From an uncultured bacterium (lineage in GTDB: Bacteria > Planctomycetota > UBA1135 > GCA-002686595), in NCBI GenBank assembly GCA_937905825.1, contig CALCXM010000058.1:48579-112578 (forward strand): DNA of 64,000 nucleotides, in the 5' to 3' direction. Position 1 is the stretch's first letter; the number at the start of each line of letters is the position of its first letter. The translations under genes were made by a program, and so were the position numbers. The notes beneath the pieces are model-generated. The model did not search any database, had not been told where the DNA came from, and saw only the letters and a list, made by a program, of their open reading frames with translations. Shown piece after piece: positions 18,108-26,834 of the stretch.

Positions 18108-18659
18108 TCAGCCTACAGAGGGCAATTCGCATTCCATCAGTTTCCGGCGAAGGCCCGCCATGCGACCCTCCACAGAGAAGTCGATCAGCTTGTTGTCGAC
18201 GAGCACTCGCACGCCCCCCACCAGGTGGGAGTTGATCTTGTTGCGCAGGAGCACTTCCTTGCCGAGCTTGGCACCGATCGAGGCCGACAAGCTAGAGATG
18301 TCCTCTGCTTTCAAGCCCAAAGCGCTTTCGACGACGCCTTCGACGGATCCACGGCTGGAGAGCCACTTCGCGCGGAAGGCGGCGCCCAGGTCCTTGAGCA
18401 CGTCGGCGCGGTTCTTGACGAACAGCAAACCGACGAAGTCGCGGGTCAGCGGGTTGCAGTTGGAGACGAGTTCCTCAACCTTGGCGCGACGCTTTTCGAG
18501 CGGCACGCGGGCATTGAAAATCCATGCGCCAACCACACTGTCGCCCACCTCGGCTGCGATCATGTCCACGTCCGCACGCACTTCGTCGACGACGCCCTTT
18601 TCAGAGGCCAGCTCGAAGAACGCTTCGACGTAGCGAGTCGTTACCGGATCGACGATCAC
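18108..18659 (-). CDS. atpH: ATP synthase delta subunit
   Basis: 183 residues of the OSCP/delta family: N-terminal helical domain (TTRYVEAFFELASEKG), central FVGLLFVKNRAD and the C-terminal motif LVGGVRVLVDNKLIDFSVEGR, close to the family GGxxixxgdxxiDxSvxxrL pattern. It links the peripheral stalk to the top of F1. The start is GTG at 18659 with AAGGAGG inside the end of atpF, 3 nt after the atpF stop. Confidence 0.9.
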   Translation of the reverse strand: MIVDPVTTRYVEAFFELASEKGVVDEVRADVDMIAAEVGDSVVGAWIFNARVPLEKRRAKVEELVSNCNPLTRDFVGLLFVKNRADVLKDLGAAFRAKWLSSRGSVEGVVESALGLKAEDISSLSASIGAKLGKEVLLRNKINSHLVGGVRVLVDNKLIDFSVEGRMAGLRRKLMECELPSVG

Positions 18660-18662
18660 GGC

Positions 18663-19208
18663 TCAGCCCTCCTTCTGGGCGGTCGCACTGACGAGCTCCG
18701 CGACGAGGCGGCGGTCGTCTTCGGCATCGACCCGGCGTTTCAGGACCTGGCTGGCAGCGGCGAGACTGATGTCCACCACTTCCTCGCGGATCGCCGCGAG
18801 CGCTTGGTCCTTGGCGGCGTCGATGTCGGCCTTGGCACGCTCGCGCATGCTGTCGGCTTCTTTCTTGGCGAGCTCGATGATCTCGTGCTCGCGTTTTTCG
18901 GCTCGCTCGCGGGCTTCGGAGAGCATCTTGGCAGCGCTGGCCTGAGCCTCGCCGAGCTTGACCTCGACCTCAGCACGGACCTTCTCCGCTTCCTTGGCAG
19001 CCTTCTCAGCACTCTCGATGGCGGCGAAAGCCTGGGCGTCACGTTGCGACAAAGCCGTGGTGACGGGTCCAAGGACGATCTTCCACATGAGGGGAAGTGC
19101 GACAAGGAAGATGATCCACGTCCACATGACTCCGCCGAAGCCGGCGGCATCCATGGGATTGTAGGCAGTACCCTCCGAGAGGAGAGCTAGTGCGAAAGGA
19201 TTGAGCAT
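18663..19208 (-). CDS. atpF: ATP synthase b subunit
   Basis: 181 residues. One membrane helix (about 28-46, WTWIIFLVALPLMWKIV) followed by a long charged, Ala/Glu/Lys/Arg-rich coiled coil (residues about 55-150) is the classic F0 b-subunit architecture, forming the peripheral stalk. Only one b-type gene is present, so a b homodimer is expected and not a b/b' pair. It starts at ATG 19208, after a 208-nt spacer from atpE. Confidence 0.9.
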   Translation of the reverse strand: MLNPFALALLSEGTAYNPMDAAGFGGVMWTWIIFLVALPLMWKIVLGPVTTALSQRDAQAFAAIESAEKAAKEAEKVRAEVEVKLGEAQASAAKMLSEARERAEKREHEIIELAKKEADSMRERAKADIDAAKDQALAAIREEVVDISLAAASQVLKRRVDAEDDRRLVAELVSATAQKEG

Positions 19209-19229
19209 CGCTGCGTTGATGTGGGGTTT

Positions 19230-19243
19230 GCTGACGAATCAGC
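19230..19243 (-). promoter_or_regulatory. UUCG-tetraloop hairpin upstream of atpF
   Basis: On the minus strand GCTGA-TTCG-TCAGC forms a 5-bp stem closed by the extra-stable UUCG tetraloop, 21 nt upstream of the atpF ATG. It lies in the 208-nt atpE-atpF spacer, which otherwise shows no reading frame. Likely an mRNA stability or processing element. Confidence 0.45.
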
Positions 19244-19416
19244 ACGGGGACCGAAGGCCGCCTGGTGGTCGAGTCGAAGTGTTTGGATCCCGTTGCACCC
19301 AGTCCTTGATGGACAGGGGGTCCTGGATGGAGACGGGGGTTTCGAGGTGGGCGGTTGCCAAGGGATGTCCGCTAGAGACACCCCTCGGCCCGTTCCTCGA
19401 GTCTGGCTGGGATCGA

Positions 19417-19728
<312 letters not shown>

Positions 19729-19755
19729 TTAGGAACGGATCGCCTCGTTCTCAGA

Positions 19756-19773
19756 ACTTGCCATGGGGCAAGT
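19756..19773 (-). promoter_or_regulatory. Second stem-loop in the atpB-atpE spacer
   Basis: ACTTGCC (19756-19762) pairs with GGCAAGT (19767-19773) around a 4-nt loop, another perfect 7-bp stem. With the hairpin at 19692-19708 it makes a structured 5' region for atpE mRNA. Confidence 0.5.
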
Positions 19774-19870
19774 CTTCCTTCGAGGTGTTTTGGTGTTCCC
19801 CTCCGGGCGACTGGCCACTGGGACCGGCGTTCCGTAGGAAGGGATGTTTTGGGATTGAGTCTGCTTGGCC

Positions 19871-20836
19871 TTAGTGCTCGGGGTGGATCGAGCCGTTGAC
19901 GAAGAGGATCGAGAGCTGGGTGAAGATGTAGGCCTGCAAGAGAGCGACGAAGCTTTCGATGATCATGATGAACACGGCGAAAGCGACAGCCACCGGCGAA
20001 GAGGCCCAGCCGAGACCCTCACCCATAGCTTGGGCGAAGAAGAAGATCAGCCCCATGAAGGAAAGCACCACCATGTGGCCGCCCGTCATGTTTGCGAACA
20101 AACGAATCATGAGCGCAAAGGGCTTAGCGACCAGGCCGATGACTTCGACCAGGAACATCGGGAGCCAAAGGGCTGCGGGTACGTGCGGCACGAGGTTCTT
20201 CCAGAAGGCGCCGGGGCCTTGCACGATCATCCCACAGATGATCATCGAGAAGAACGTGATCACCGCGAGGGCCATCGTGATGAAGATGTTCGCGGTCGCC
20301 GTGGCGCTGCCTGGAACAAGCCCCATCAGGTTCATGAACAAGATGAAGAAGAACAGAGACAAGAAATACGGCGTGTACTTCAGCCCCGTCTGCTTCCCCA
20401 TGACTGGCACGATCATCTCATCACGAACGTACATGGAAAAACCCGTGAAGAGTCGCGTCAGGTAGTCGCCCTTGCCCGTGCGCAGGTAGGACGGAATGCC
20501 GCCCAACAGGATGAAAACCAGCAGCACCGAAGCGAGCTGGAAGACCTGCAGGTTGGTCACTGCCAAAGAGGGATGACCCTCATGGGCGCCGCCTTCCCCG
20601 GCGTGCGGATCGAGGATTGCCAGGTAAGCCGGCAAGGGGACCGCAATCAAGCTCTCGGCCACCGCATGGTCCCCGTGCTCAGCAGCGGGATGCTGCTGCA
20701 CCAGGCGAGCGGGCACAAGGTGAAGGTAGAGCTGCTGGAAGACGTTCTCGTTGCTGTGGTGCTCAGAATAGCTCGTCGAAACGAAGCAAGCACCAAAGAT
20801 CACGAGGAGGGCCAGGATCGGGCGGAGGAAGTTCAC
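19871..20836 (-). CDS. atpB: ATP synthase a subunit
   Basis: 321 residues with five or six membrane helices. The essential arginine helix is seen in LMIRLFANMTGGHMV and the last helix in FVALLQAYIFTQLSILFV. Subunit a forms the two proton half-channels against the c-ring. A loop rich in His, Glu and Asp (residues about 20-90, with DPHAGEGGAHEGH) lies before the second helix and makes the protein longer than E. coli AtpB (271). Start GTG at 20836, 24 nt after the atpI-like gene. Confidence 0.93.
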   Translation of the reverse strand: MNFLRPILALLVIFGACFVSTSYSEHHSNENVFQQLYLHLVPARLVQQHPAAEHGDHAVAESLIAVPLPAYLAILDPHAGEGGAHEGHPSLAVTNLQVFQLASVLLVFILLGGIPSYLRTGKGDYLTRLFTGFSMYVRDEMIVPVMGKQTGLKYTPYFLSLFFFILFMNLMGLVPGSATATANIFITMALAVITFFSMIICGMIVQGPGAFWKNLVPHVPAALWLPMFLVEVIGLVAKPFALMIRLFANMTGGHMVVLSFMGLIFFFAQAMGEGLGWASSPVAVAFAVFIMIIESFVALLQAYIFTQLSILFVNGSIHPEH

Positions 20837-20860
20837 AGTTTGGTCGGTCCTTAGGAAGGG

Positions 20861-21310
20861 CTACTCAGCCTGGGACGTTGCGAGCACCGAATCAGCATGG
20901 ATGTGCTCGCCATGGATAGGGCTGGAAGTCTCGGGTTGTCTCGATCGCATGCCTAGAAGTCGCACACTCTCGAAAACCGAAACCGTCTGAATGATGAAAG
21001 CCGATACGACGAAGGCCACGAGGAACACCTTCCAATCGGCACGTGCGGCGGCCGCTTCGATATAACGGAGAGAAAGGGCACCCAACATGACGAAGACCAT
21101 CTTGAACAAGAAGGTCTCGATCACGGCGTTGAAGGCGCGCTTCGGCCGGTGCATGAAGGTGTGACGCACCCAGCTGGCCCCGAGCATGGTCACCGAAGAC
21201 CCGCAAAGCACTCCCGCCCACATACCACCACTTTCACGACTACCCAGTTGGGTAGACGTCAACCCGGCGATGCAGAGCACAGCGAGGCAAGCGATTGTTG
21301 TTCGGGCCAT
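20861..21310 (-). CDS. AtpI-like membrane protein of the ATP synthase operon
   Basis: 149 residues with four predicted membrane helices (about 3-20, 28-46, 67-82, 92-113) and a hydrophilic His/Glu-rich tail. The position directly before atpB and the helix pattern fit the AtpI (subunit I) group, thought to help c-ring assembly or Mg2+ uptake. Sequence identity to known AtpI is not obvious by eye, so the call leans on context. Confidence 0.6.
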   Translation of the reverse strand: MARTTIACLAVLCIAGLTSTQLGSRESGGMWAGVLCGSSVTMLGASWVRHTFMHRPKRAFNAVIETFLFKMVFVMLGALSLRYIEAAAARADWKVFLVAFVVSAFIIQTVSVFESVRLLGMRSRQPETSSPIHGEHIHADSVLATSQAE

Positions 21311-21471
21311 GGGAGTGGGTGGGGTTCCTGTCCCTCGCGGGTCGGGTTCTGTTGGAGTTGGTAGGGTCAGCTGGTCCAGTGACCAGGCGTGCAGTCCGGC
21401 CCTCCGGATCTATACACTATTCTGTCGGGTCGCGTAACTGCTCAGTCGAGTCTCGCTATGGGCGATGCTCG

Positions 21472-21780
21472 CTACTTGTCTTGGTCCGGTTTTGAATCTG
21501 TGCCCGGTTCTGAAGCCTCGGCCTTGGCAGCGCGAGCCTCGGCTTCGCTTTTCATGCCAGCGTTCACCGTGAGGATCAAAGCGTAGAACCCGGCACCTGC
21601 ACCCAACATCAGACCAAGGATCATTAGCCAGGGACGAGTTCCGAGCTTCCCGTCCAACCAGTATCCGATCCAACCGAACACGCACATGCTTGCCGTCAGC
21701 TGAATGCCCAGGGATGCGTAGCGTCCGTAAGCAGTCATCATCCCGATGTTCTCGCGCGGAGGATCGGATGGCAGGCGCAT
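21472..21780 (-). CDS. AtpZ/AtpI-type small membrane protein
   Basis: 102 residues: two membrane helices, the first with SLGIQLTASMCVFGWIGYWLD-type residues and the family motif GYWLDGKLGT-P, the second GLMLGAGAGFYALIL, then a charged tail. This matches the AtpZ family (F0F1 assembly protein) at the head of many atp operons. I start it at ATG 21780; a much longer open frame upstream is the antisense shadow of rqcH and ndk. It is the first gene of the operon. Confidence 0.75.
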   Translation of the reverse strand: MRLPSDPPRENIGMMTAYGRYASLGIQLTASMCVFGWIGYWLDGKLGTRPWLMILGLMLGAGAGFYALILTVNAGMKSEAEARAAKAEASEPGTDSKPDQDK

Positions 21781-22206
21781 GAAGTTCTTTCGATCCGCCG
21801 GGCCGAGCGCGTCGTCCTGGGGGAACTGAGAAGTGGTGTCGTAGGAGGGGTACCGCCTGTTGGGGCGGGCTTCGAAGCGTTCTTTGTCAGAGGGCGTGCC
21901 AGAAGGCGAAATGGGCTTCGCTAGCCGATTTCGTGTTCTGACGGCGAACAGAGTAGGGTTCGCCCCGCGCAGGTCAACCCGTGCCTTGGGGATTTCCACT
22001 GGAGACCTCGAGAATTCCCAGGGGTCCGGCGAGGGACAACGGCGAACTTCTTGGGATTCCCGCGCGCCCTTCGGGTCAAGGCGTATTCGGGAGCCACGAG
22101 AAAGGATAAAGTTCGCGCCGAAATTTCCGGGCAGTTCCTTTGCTCGAAAGCACCCCGCCCGTCCCTCATCCCGCCCCCTGGGCACCAACTCCTGCGGAGA
22201 ACTCCC
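21781..22206. other. Divergent intergenic region (atp operon / ndk)
   Basis: 426 bases between oppositely transcribed units. Open frames on both strands cross it but show no domain. It should hold promoters for the atp operon (minus) and for ndk-rqcH (plus). I could not single out a convincing -35/-10 pair. Confidence 0.5.
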
Positions 22207-22677
22207 TTGGAACGCACCCTCGTCCTTCTCAAGCCTGACGCCGTTCAGCGCCACCTCACTGGCCCGATCCTTAGCCGCTTCGAGCAAAAGGGTCTCAAAC
22301 TCGTCGGAATGAAGATGCGCTGCTTCCCCCTGGACACCATCCAGCAGCACTACTCCGATCACGCGGCACGCCCCTTCTACCCGAACCTGGTCAAGTTCAT
22401 GACCTCGGGTCCCGTGGTCGCCATGGCTTTCGACGGCAAGGACGCGATCGCCGTGGTGCGCACCCTGGTGGGCGCCACCAACGCCCGCGAAGCCGCACCC
22501 GGAACCATCCGCGGCGACTTCGGCATGAGCTTCTCGAACAACATGGTGCACGCATCCGATAGCACCGAGAGCGCCACCAAAGAACTCGCTCTGTTCTTCT
22601 CCGAGCCCGGCGATCTCAACGATTGGGAGCCCAGCGACCTCGCTTGGAGCTACAACGTCGAAGAAGAGCTCTCCTGA
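22207..22677 (+). CDS. ndk: Nucleoside diphosphate kinase
   Basis: 156 residues. Starts at TTG 22207 giving MERTLVLLKPDAV, the canonical Ndk N-terminus, with GGAG about 9 nt upstream. The active-site histidine is H115 in SNNMVHASDS, and ARPFYPNLVKFMTSGPVVAM and GTIRGDFG are conserved. The enzyme passes the gamma-phosphate from ATP to other NDPs through phosphohistidine. It is just upstream of rqcH, in the same direction. Confidence 0.93.
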   Translation: MERTLVLLKPDAVQRHLTGPILSRFEQKGLKLVGMKMRCFPLDTIQQHYSDHAARPFYPNLVKFMTSGPVVAMAFDGKDAIAVVRTLVGATNAREAAPGTIRGDFGMSFSNNMVHASDSTESATKELALFFSEPGDLNDWEPSDLAWSYNVEEELS

Positions 22678-22689
22678 GCCCGGACGCCC

Positions 22690-24261
22690 CTGAGTCTCAA
22701 CGCCCGTCAAATTGCTGAAGTCATCGAGGAGCTCAAAGGGCTTCTCGTAGGGCTTCGATTGCGCGACGTGCAGGCCCTGCCCCCGCGGGATGCGGTGCTC
22801 ATCTTTGAGCCCGACGACCCGGGCACAGGGCCTGCGGTGTTTCGTTTGAGACTGTCCGCGGACCCGGACACCTCGCGCTTGCACTTGCAGCAGGGGCGCA
22901 TCTTTCGCGGCAAGGGCCCGACCGGGCCCTTCTATCGCACCCTTGAAGCGGAGCTCGGCGGTGCGCGCTTGGTGGGTTTGAGCCAAGTGCGCGGAGACCG
23001 CATCGCGCTGCTCGAGCTGGAGGGCGGACCGAACGGCAAGCGCTCGCTCTTCGCCGAATTGACGGGCCGCCACGCAAACTTGGTCTTGACCGATCGCTCG
23101 GACAAGATCCTCGCCTTGCTCGTGCCCACCCCGGGCAAGCACAAGAACCCGCGGCTGATCGTGGGCGAGACCTGGAGCGCTCCGCCGGGTCAAGCAGGTG
23201 GTGCCAGCAGTCCGCCGAGCATCGAAGACCAGTATTCAGAACCCGCGGAAGCGCCGCCCGCCGTGCAAGCGGGTTATCCCCCGATCGCATCGCTCTCCTG
23301 GCGCGTTGAATCCGTCCTGGGCGCGGAAGCCAGCGAGCGCGACGACGGGGCGGCACGCAAGAAGTTGCGCAGCCGCGTCGAACGCAAGCTCAGCCGTGCT
23401 AGCTCCCTATTCCGGGGTTTAGAGCGCAAACTCGAAGCTTGCGATCGATCGGAACGCATTCGACTCGACGGGGAGTTGCTCTCCGGCAACTTGCACCGCG
23501 TCACCCGCGGCGCAAAGTTTGTCGAGCTCGAAGACTGGTACGAAGAGGGCCAGCCCACGCGCCGCATCGAACTCGATCCACGCCGCAGCCCCCAGGAAAA
23601 CGCGGAACACTTGTTCGATCGCTACAAGAAACTCGAGCGCTCCAAGGGCGAGTTGCCCCGTGAGCTCGAACTCGCCAAAGCGCGCGTCAACGGTTTGGAA
23701 GCCCTGCTGGTCGATGCGGACGACGAGGACAAAGAGCCCGCGGAAATCGACGCACGTGGTGTCGCCGCAGGTTTGCTCGACCCCTTGCAAGAAGCCGACG
23801 AGCGCAAACGCAAGGCCCCCAGCGTGCGCATCCCCTACCGCTCCTTCACGACCATCGGTGGCTTTGAAGTGCGCGTCGGTCGCACGGCCAAGGACAACGA
23901 CGCGGTGACCTTCAAGCACTCGAAGGGCAACGACCTTTGGTTGCACACCGCGAACGCTCCGGGCAGCCACGTGGTCGTGCGCATGCCGAACCAGAAAAAG
24001 CAAAAGGGCAAGGGAACGAGCCAGGTGGCCGCCGAGCCCCCCATCGAGGACTTGTTGGACGCTGCGCACTTGGCCGTGCACTTCTCGCCACTCAAGGATC
24101 CCGCCAAGGCCAGCGTGCACGTGGCCCCTTGCAAAATGATCCACAAGCCGCGCGGCGCGAAGCCAGGGCTCGTGACCTTGTCCGGCGGGCGAACCTTGGA
24201 AGTGCGCATGGAACCGGCGCGCCTGGCCCGCCTCTTGAAGCCCCAACGCGGCCCGGAGTGA
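22690..24261 (+). CDS. rqcH: RqcH/NFACT ribosome-quality-control protein
   Basis: 523 residues if translation starts at CTG 22690. That codon gives MSLNARQIAEVIEELKGLLV, the usual NFACT start. No ATG, GTG or TTG lies between the ndk stop and this point; the first standard start is TTG 22759, which would cut 23 conserved residues. The D103-R104 pair (VRGDRIALLEL) needed for alanine tailing in RqcH is present. A coiled-coil middle (residues about 230-350) leads to the NFACT-R domain (KGNDLWLHTANAPGSHVVVR ... AHLAVHFSPLKD). RqcH binds stalled 50S-peptidyl-tRNA and adds C-terminal alanine tails. Residues 165-200 form an insert rich in Pro/Ser. Confidence 0.85.
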   Translation: MSLNARQIAEVIEELKGLLVGLRLRDVQALPPRDAVLIFEPDDPGTGPAVFRLRLSADPDTSRLHLQQGRIFRGKGPTGPFYRTLEAELGGARLVGLSQVRGDRIALLELEGGPNGKRSLFAELTGRHANLVLTDRSDKILALLVPTPGKHKNPRLIVGETWSAPPGQAGGASSPPSIEDQYSEPAEAPPAVQAGYPPIASLSWRVESVLGAEASERDDGAARKKLRSRVERKLSRASSLFRGLERKLEACDRSERIRLDGELLSGNLHRVTRGAKFVELEDWYEEGQPTRRIELDPRRSPQENAEHLFDRYKKLERSKGELPRELELAKARVNGLEALLVDADDEDKEPAEIDARGVAAGLLDPLQEADERKRKAPSVRIPYRSFTTIGGFEVRVGRTAKDNDAVTFKHSKGNDLWLHTANAPGSHVVVRMPNQKKQKGKGTSQVAAEPPIEDLLDAAHLAVHFSPLKDPAKASVHVAPCKMIHKPRGAKPGLVTLSGGRTLEVRMEPARLARLLKPQRGPE

Positions 24262-24456
24262 GCCCCGGAGTCGGGGCCCGAAGCGCAGAGGGCTCCTCGG
24301 GCAGTTTCGGGAAGCGGGCCGCCGGGTCCCTCCGGGAATCCCCTCGTAGGCCACAATTCCAGCAACCGCGGGAACCAGGGGGGTTAGTCCCCTCCGACCG
24401 CTCGATTCTCTGGCGTGCGGGCCTTCCTTGGCCCTGTGGCTGCTAAGCTTCTCCCC

Positions 24457-25485
24457 ATGACCTCTCTCGAACGCAACTCCATGACTCTCCGCCCCCTGCT
24501 TCTCACGCTTCTGGGAGCCCTGCTCGCCACCCTGACCGTGACTTCCTGCGCCACCCGACTGCCGCGCGAGGAACGCGCACGGCGCATCGAGACCTACAAG
24601 GAGAACTGCGGTCGCTACCTCGCCATGGGCGAATGGGAGCGTGCCCAGGATCAAGCCATGAAGGGGCTCGCCTTGGATGAGGACCACTTCCTCTTGCGGC
24701 TCTACTTGGGACGCGCCCTGCTTCAACGGGGCGACCGCGACAGCATTCTGAAGGCGGTCTACACCCTCGAGCAATTGGATGTGGATGACGACTTTCGGGT
24801 GCCGCTTTCCCTGGCGGCCGCCTATGAGCGCAAAGGCGTGAACTACTCCGACAGCGCAGCACAAGTGGCCAGCGGTCTGCGCTTCACTGAAGCCTCCGAC
24901 CCGGCGGCCCGGTCGGCGGAAATGGTGCAGGTCGCCGATGAGTCCTTCGCCAAGAGCAAGAAGCAATACGAGACAGCACTCAAGTTGCAGCCCACGGATA
25001 CAGAGGTGCTCAATGGCCTGGTGCGCGTCACCGCCTTGCAGGGCAACTACGAAGAGTCCCTCACTTGGTGCGATGCCATCATCCGCATCACCAGTGACGA
25101 CCGCCGGTTCTGGGACGAGCGCCGCAAGCGCTCGGACATCTCCCCTCAGGAGGAACGGCGCATGACGAAGAACATCATCGACTTGGATCGCTTGGAGATG
25201 GCCATTCACCTGCACTCGGCCACTATCTTGAAGGGCAAGCTGAACCGGCCGGAGGACGCCCTCGAGTCCTTGGATGCCATCATCGCCTTCGACCCCAGCG
25301 TGGCGAAAATCCACAGTCAACGGGGCGGACTGCTGGTCGAGTTGGAGCGCTACGAAGAGGCCATCGCGGCTCTCGACAAGTTCCTCAGCATGACCACCCA
25401 GCCCTTCGAGAACGATGACGTGCAGAAGGCCATGCGACTGCGCACGAAGTGCGAAACGGCCCTCGCTAGCCGTACGAAAGCCTAG
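24457..25485 (+). CDS. TPR lipoprotein
   Basis: 342 residues from ATG 24457; the in-frame ATG 24481 is an equal candidate and gives a cleaner signal peptide. The hydrophobic core LLLTLLGALLATLTVTSC ends in a lipobox (VTSC), so it is probably a membrane-anchored lipoprotein. The rest is alpha-helical TPR-like repeats (for example EYL/MGEWERAQDQAMKGLAL and NRPEDALESLDAIIAFDPS, ERYEEAIAALDKFL). No catalytic domain. Probably a scaffold in the cell envelope. Partners unknown. Confidence 0.7.
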   Translation: MTSLERNSMTLRPLLLTLLGALLATLTVTSCATRLPREERARRIETYKENCGRYLAMGEWERAQDQAMKGLALDEDHFLLRLYLGRALLQRGDRDSILKAVYTLEQLDVDDDFRVPLSLAAAYERKGVNYSDSAAQVASGLRFTEASDPAARSAEMVQVADESFAKSKKQYETALKLQPTDTEVLNGLVRVTALQGNYEESLTWCDAIIRITSDDRRFWDERRKRSDISPQEERRMTKNIIDLDRLEMAIHLHSATILKGKLNRPEDALESLDAIIAFDPSVAKIHSQRGGLLVELERYEEAIAALDKFLSMTTQPFENDDVQKAMRLRTKCETALASRTKA

Positions 25486-25648
25486 CCCGGCTTCTAGGTC
25501 TTAGGACCACCCGGTTGCAGGTTCCGGAGGAGCCCGCTCCTGGTTTGATGGCGGCCCAACCTCGAGGAATCCTCGGATTGCTTGGGTCCCGGCGCGCGTC
25601 GGATGCATCCAAAGAGGGCCCGCCTTCTCCAACTGCCGTCCCACCGCC

Positions 25649-26716
25649 ATGATCGCTTCCTTGCTTCTAACGACCCTGCTCACCGTCCTCCCCTCAGACG
25701 CTCCCAGCATGGCTCAAGCTCGCCGCCACTTGGACGGGGAGCGCTGGGTCCAAGCCATAAGCGACTACCGGGAGATCCTCGCAGAGGAGCCGGACAACGG
25801 CCTGGCTTGGTACTTGCTCGGCTATTGCTTCGCGGGCCAAGGGGACCATCGCAGCTCCTTGGAGTGCAACGAGAAGAGCCTGCAACACGCTGGCCCCAAG
25901 GCATCCGTGCTTTACAACATGGCCTGCAGCTACGAGCAACTCTCGGAGCTCGAGTCTGCTGAACAGAGGCTCAAGCAGGCGATTCATGCGGGCTACCTCG
26001 ACTTCGATTGGATCGCCCAAGACGGCGACCTGGTCAAGACCCTGGCCCGTGGCAACGTCCCCATCCCAGAACCCGGCCAGTTCGAGCACAACGAGGGACG
26101 CAACGGAGTGCAGATGCCCTACGCGTTGCTGCTGCCCAAAAACTACGCGGCGGACCGTGAATACCCGGCCGTTGTCTTCTTCGCGGCAGGCAGCGGCCCG
26201 CGTGCCGGCGCTTGGACCCGGGACCAATTCCTCGACGGGACAACGCGCGCTCAAGGGAGCATGGTCTTGCTGGTCATGGCCCCCGAGCGAGGCTGGTTCA
26301 CGCACCCCACCCACCACGCCCTGGAGGACCTACTCAAGAAGGTGCTGCGCGAACACAACGTGGCGGGCAAGCGCTTCCATGGCATCGGCTTCGGCAACGG
26401 ATCCAACCCCGGGCAAACCTACGCCGCGGGCATGTCGAGCGGGTACTTCGAATCGTTCACGCAGATCGACGGGCGCGTCGCGAGTGAACGGGACAGTCGA
26501 GATCTGCTGCGAAAGAAAGACCTGCGACGACACTTCCTGATGCGCGCGAGCAACTCCCTGGGGCTCGCGGATGCGCGTTGGGCTCAAGGCATCTTGAAAG
26601 GTGCGGGGAGGGACGCAAGCGTGCAGGTCATCGAGGAACCCGCGGGGTCCTTTCCGAGCCTGCAACACGGCGTTTGGTTAGAAGTGCTAGGCCGCCTTCA
26701 GGGTTTGAAGCAGTAG
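25649..26716 (+). CDS. TPR plus alpha/beta-hydrolase-like exported protein
   Basis: 355 residues. A short signal peptide or anchor (MIASLLLTTLLTVLPS) precedes TPR repeats (about residues 20-120, for example NGLAWYLLGYCFAGQGDHRS). From about residue 145 an esterase-like domain follows: PYALLLPKNYAADREYPAVVFFAAGSG and, later, FHGIGFGNGSNPGQTYAAG, which occupies the place of the nucleophile elbow. The usual G-x-S-x-G is G-F-G-N-G here, so the catalytic Ser is missing or displaced. It may be a non-catalytic binding protein or a divergent PHB-depolymerase/esterase relative. Confidence 0.6.
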   Translation: MIASLLLTTLLTVLPSDAPSMAQARRHLDGERWVQAISDYREILAEEPDNGLAWYLLGYCFAGQGDHRSSLECNEKSLQHAGPKASVLYNMACSYEQLSELESAEQRLKQAIHAGYLDFDWIAQDGDLVKTLARGNVPIPEPGQFEHNEGRNGVQMPYALLLPKNYAADREYPAVVFFAAGSGPRAGAWTRDQFLDGTTRAQGSMVLLVMAPERGWFTHPTHHALEDLLKKVLREHNVAGKRFHGIGFGNGSNPGQTYAAGMSSGYFESFTQIDGRVASERDSRDLLRKKDLRRHFLMRASNSLGLADARWAQGILKGAGRDASVQVIEEPAGSFPSLQHGVWLEVLGRLQGLKQ

Positions 26717-26834
26717 CCAGGGTTTGAGCTAACCCCCGGTTCGCGCCACGAGCGTCCCACGTTCGCTGGCCCTTCGAGGATCGGTGTCTCGCGGATCGCT
26801 ATCTGTGGCGCAGGTTTCTAGAGACCCGGCCGAC

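Noticed and set aside
21781..23193. Long minus-strand frame upstream of the AtpZ-like gene
   Set aside because: Antisense to ndk and rqcH; only the last 102 residues match a family.
24262..24277. GCCCCG-GAGT-CGGGGC hairpin after rqcH as terminator
   Set aside because: Short six-pair stem with no following T run.
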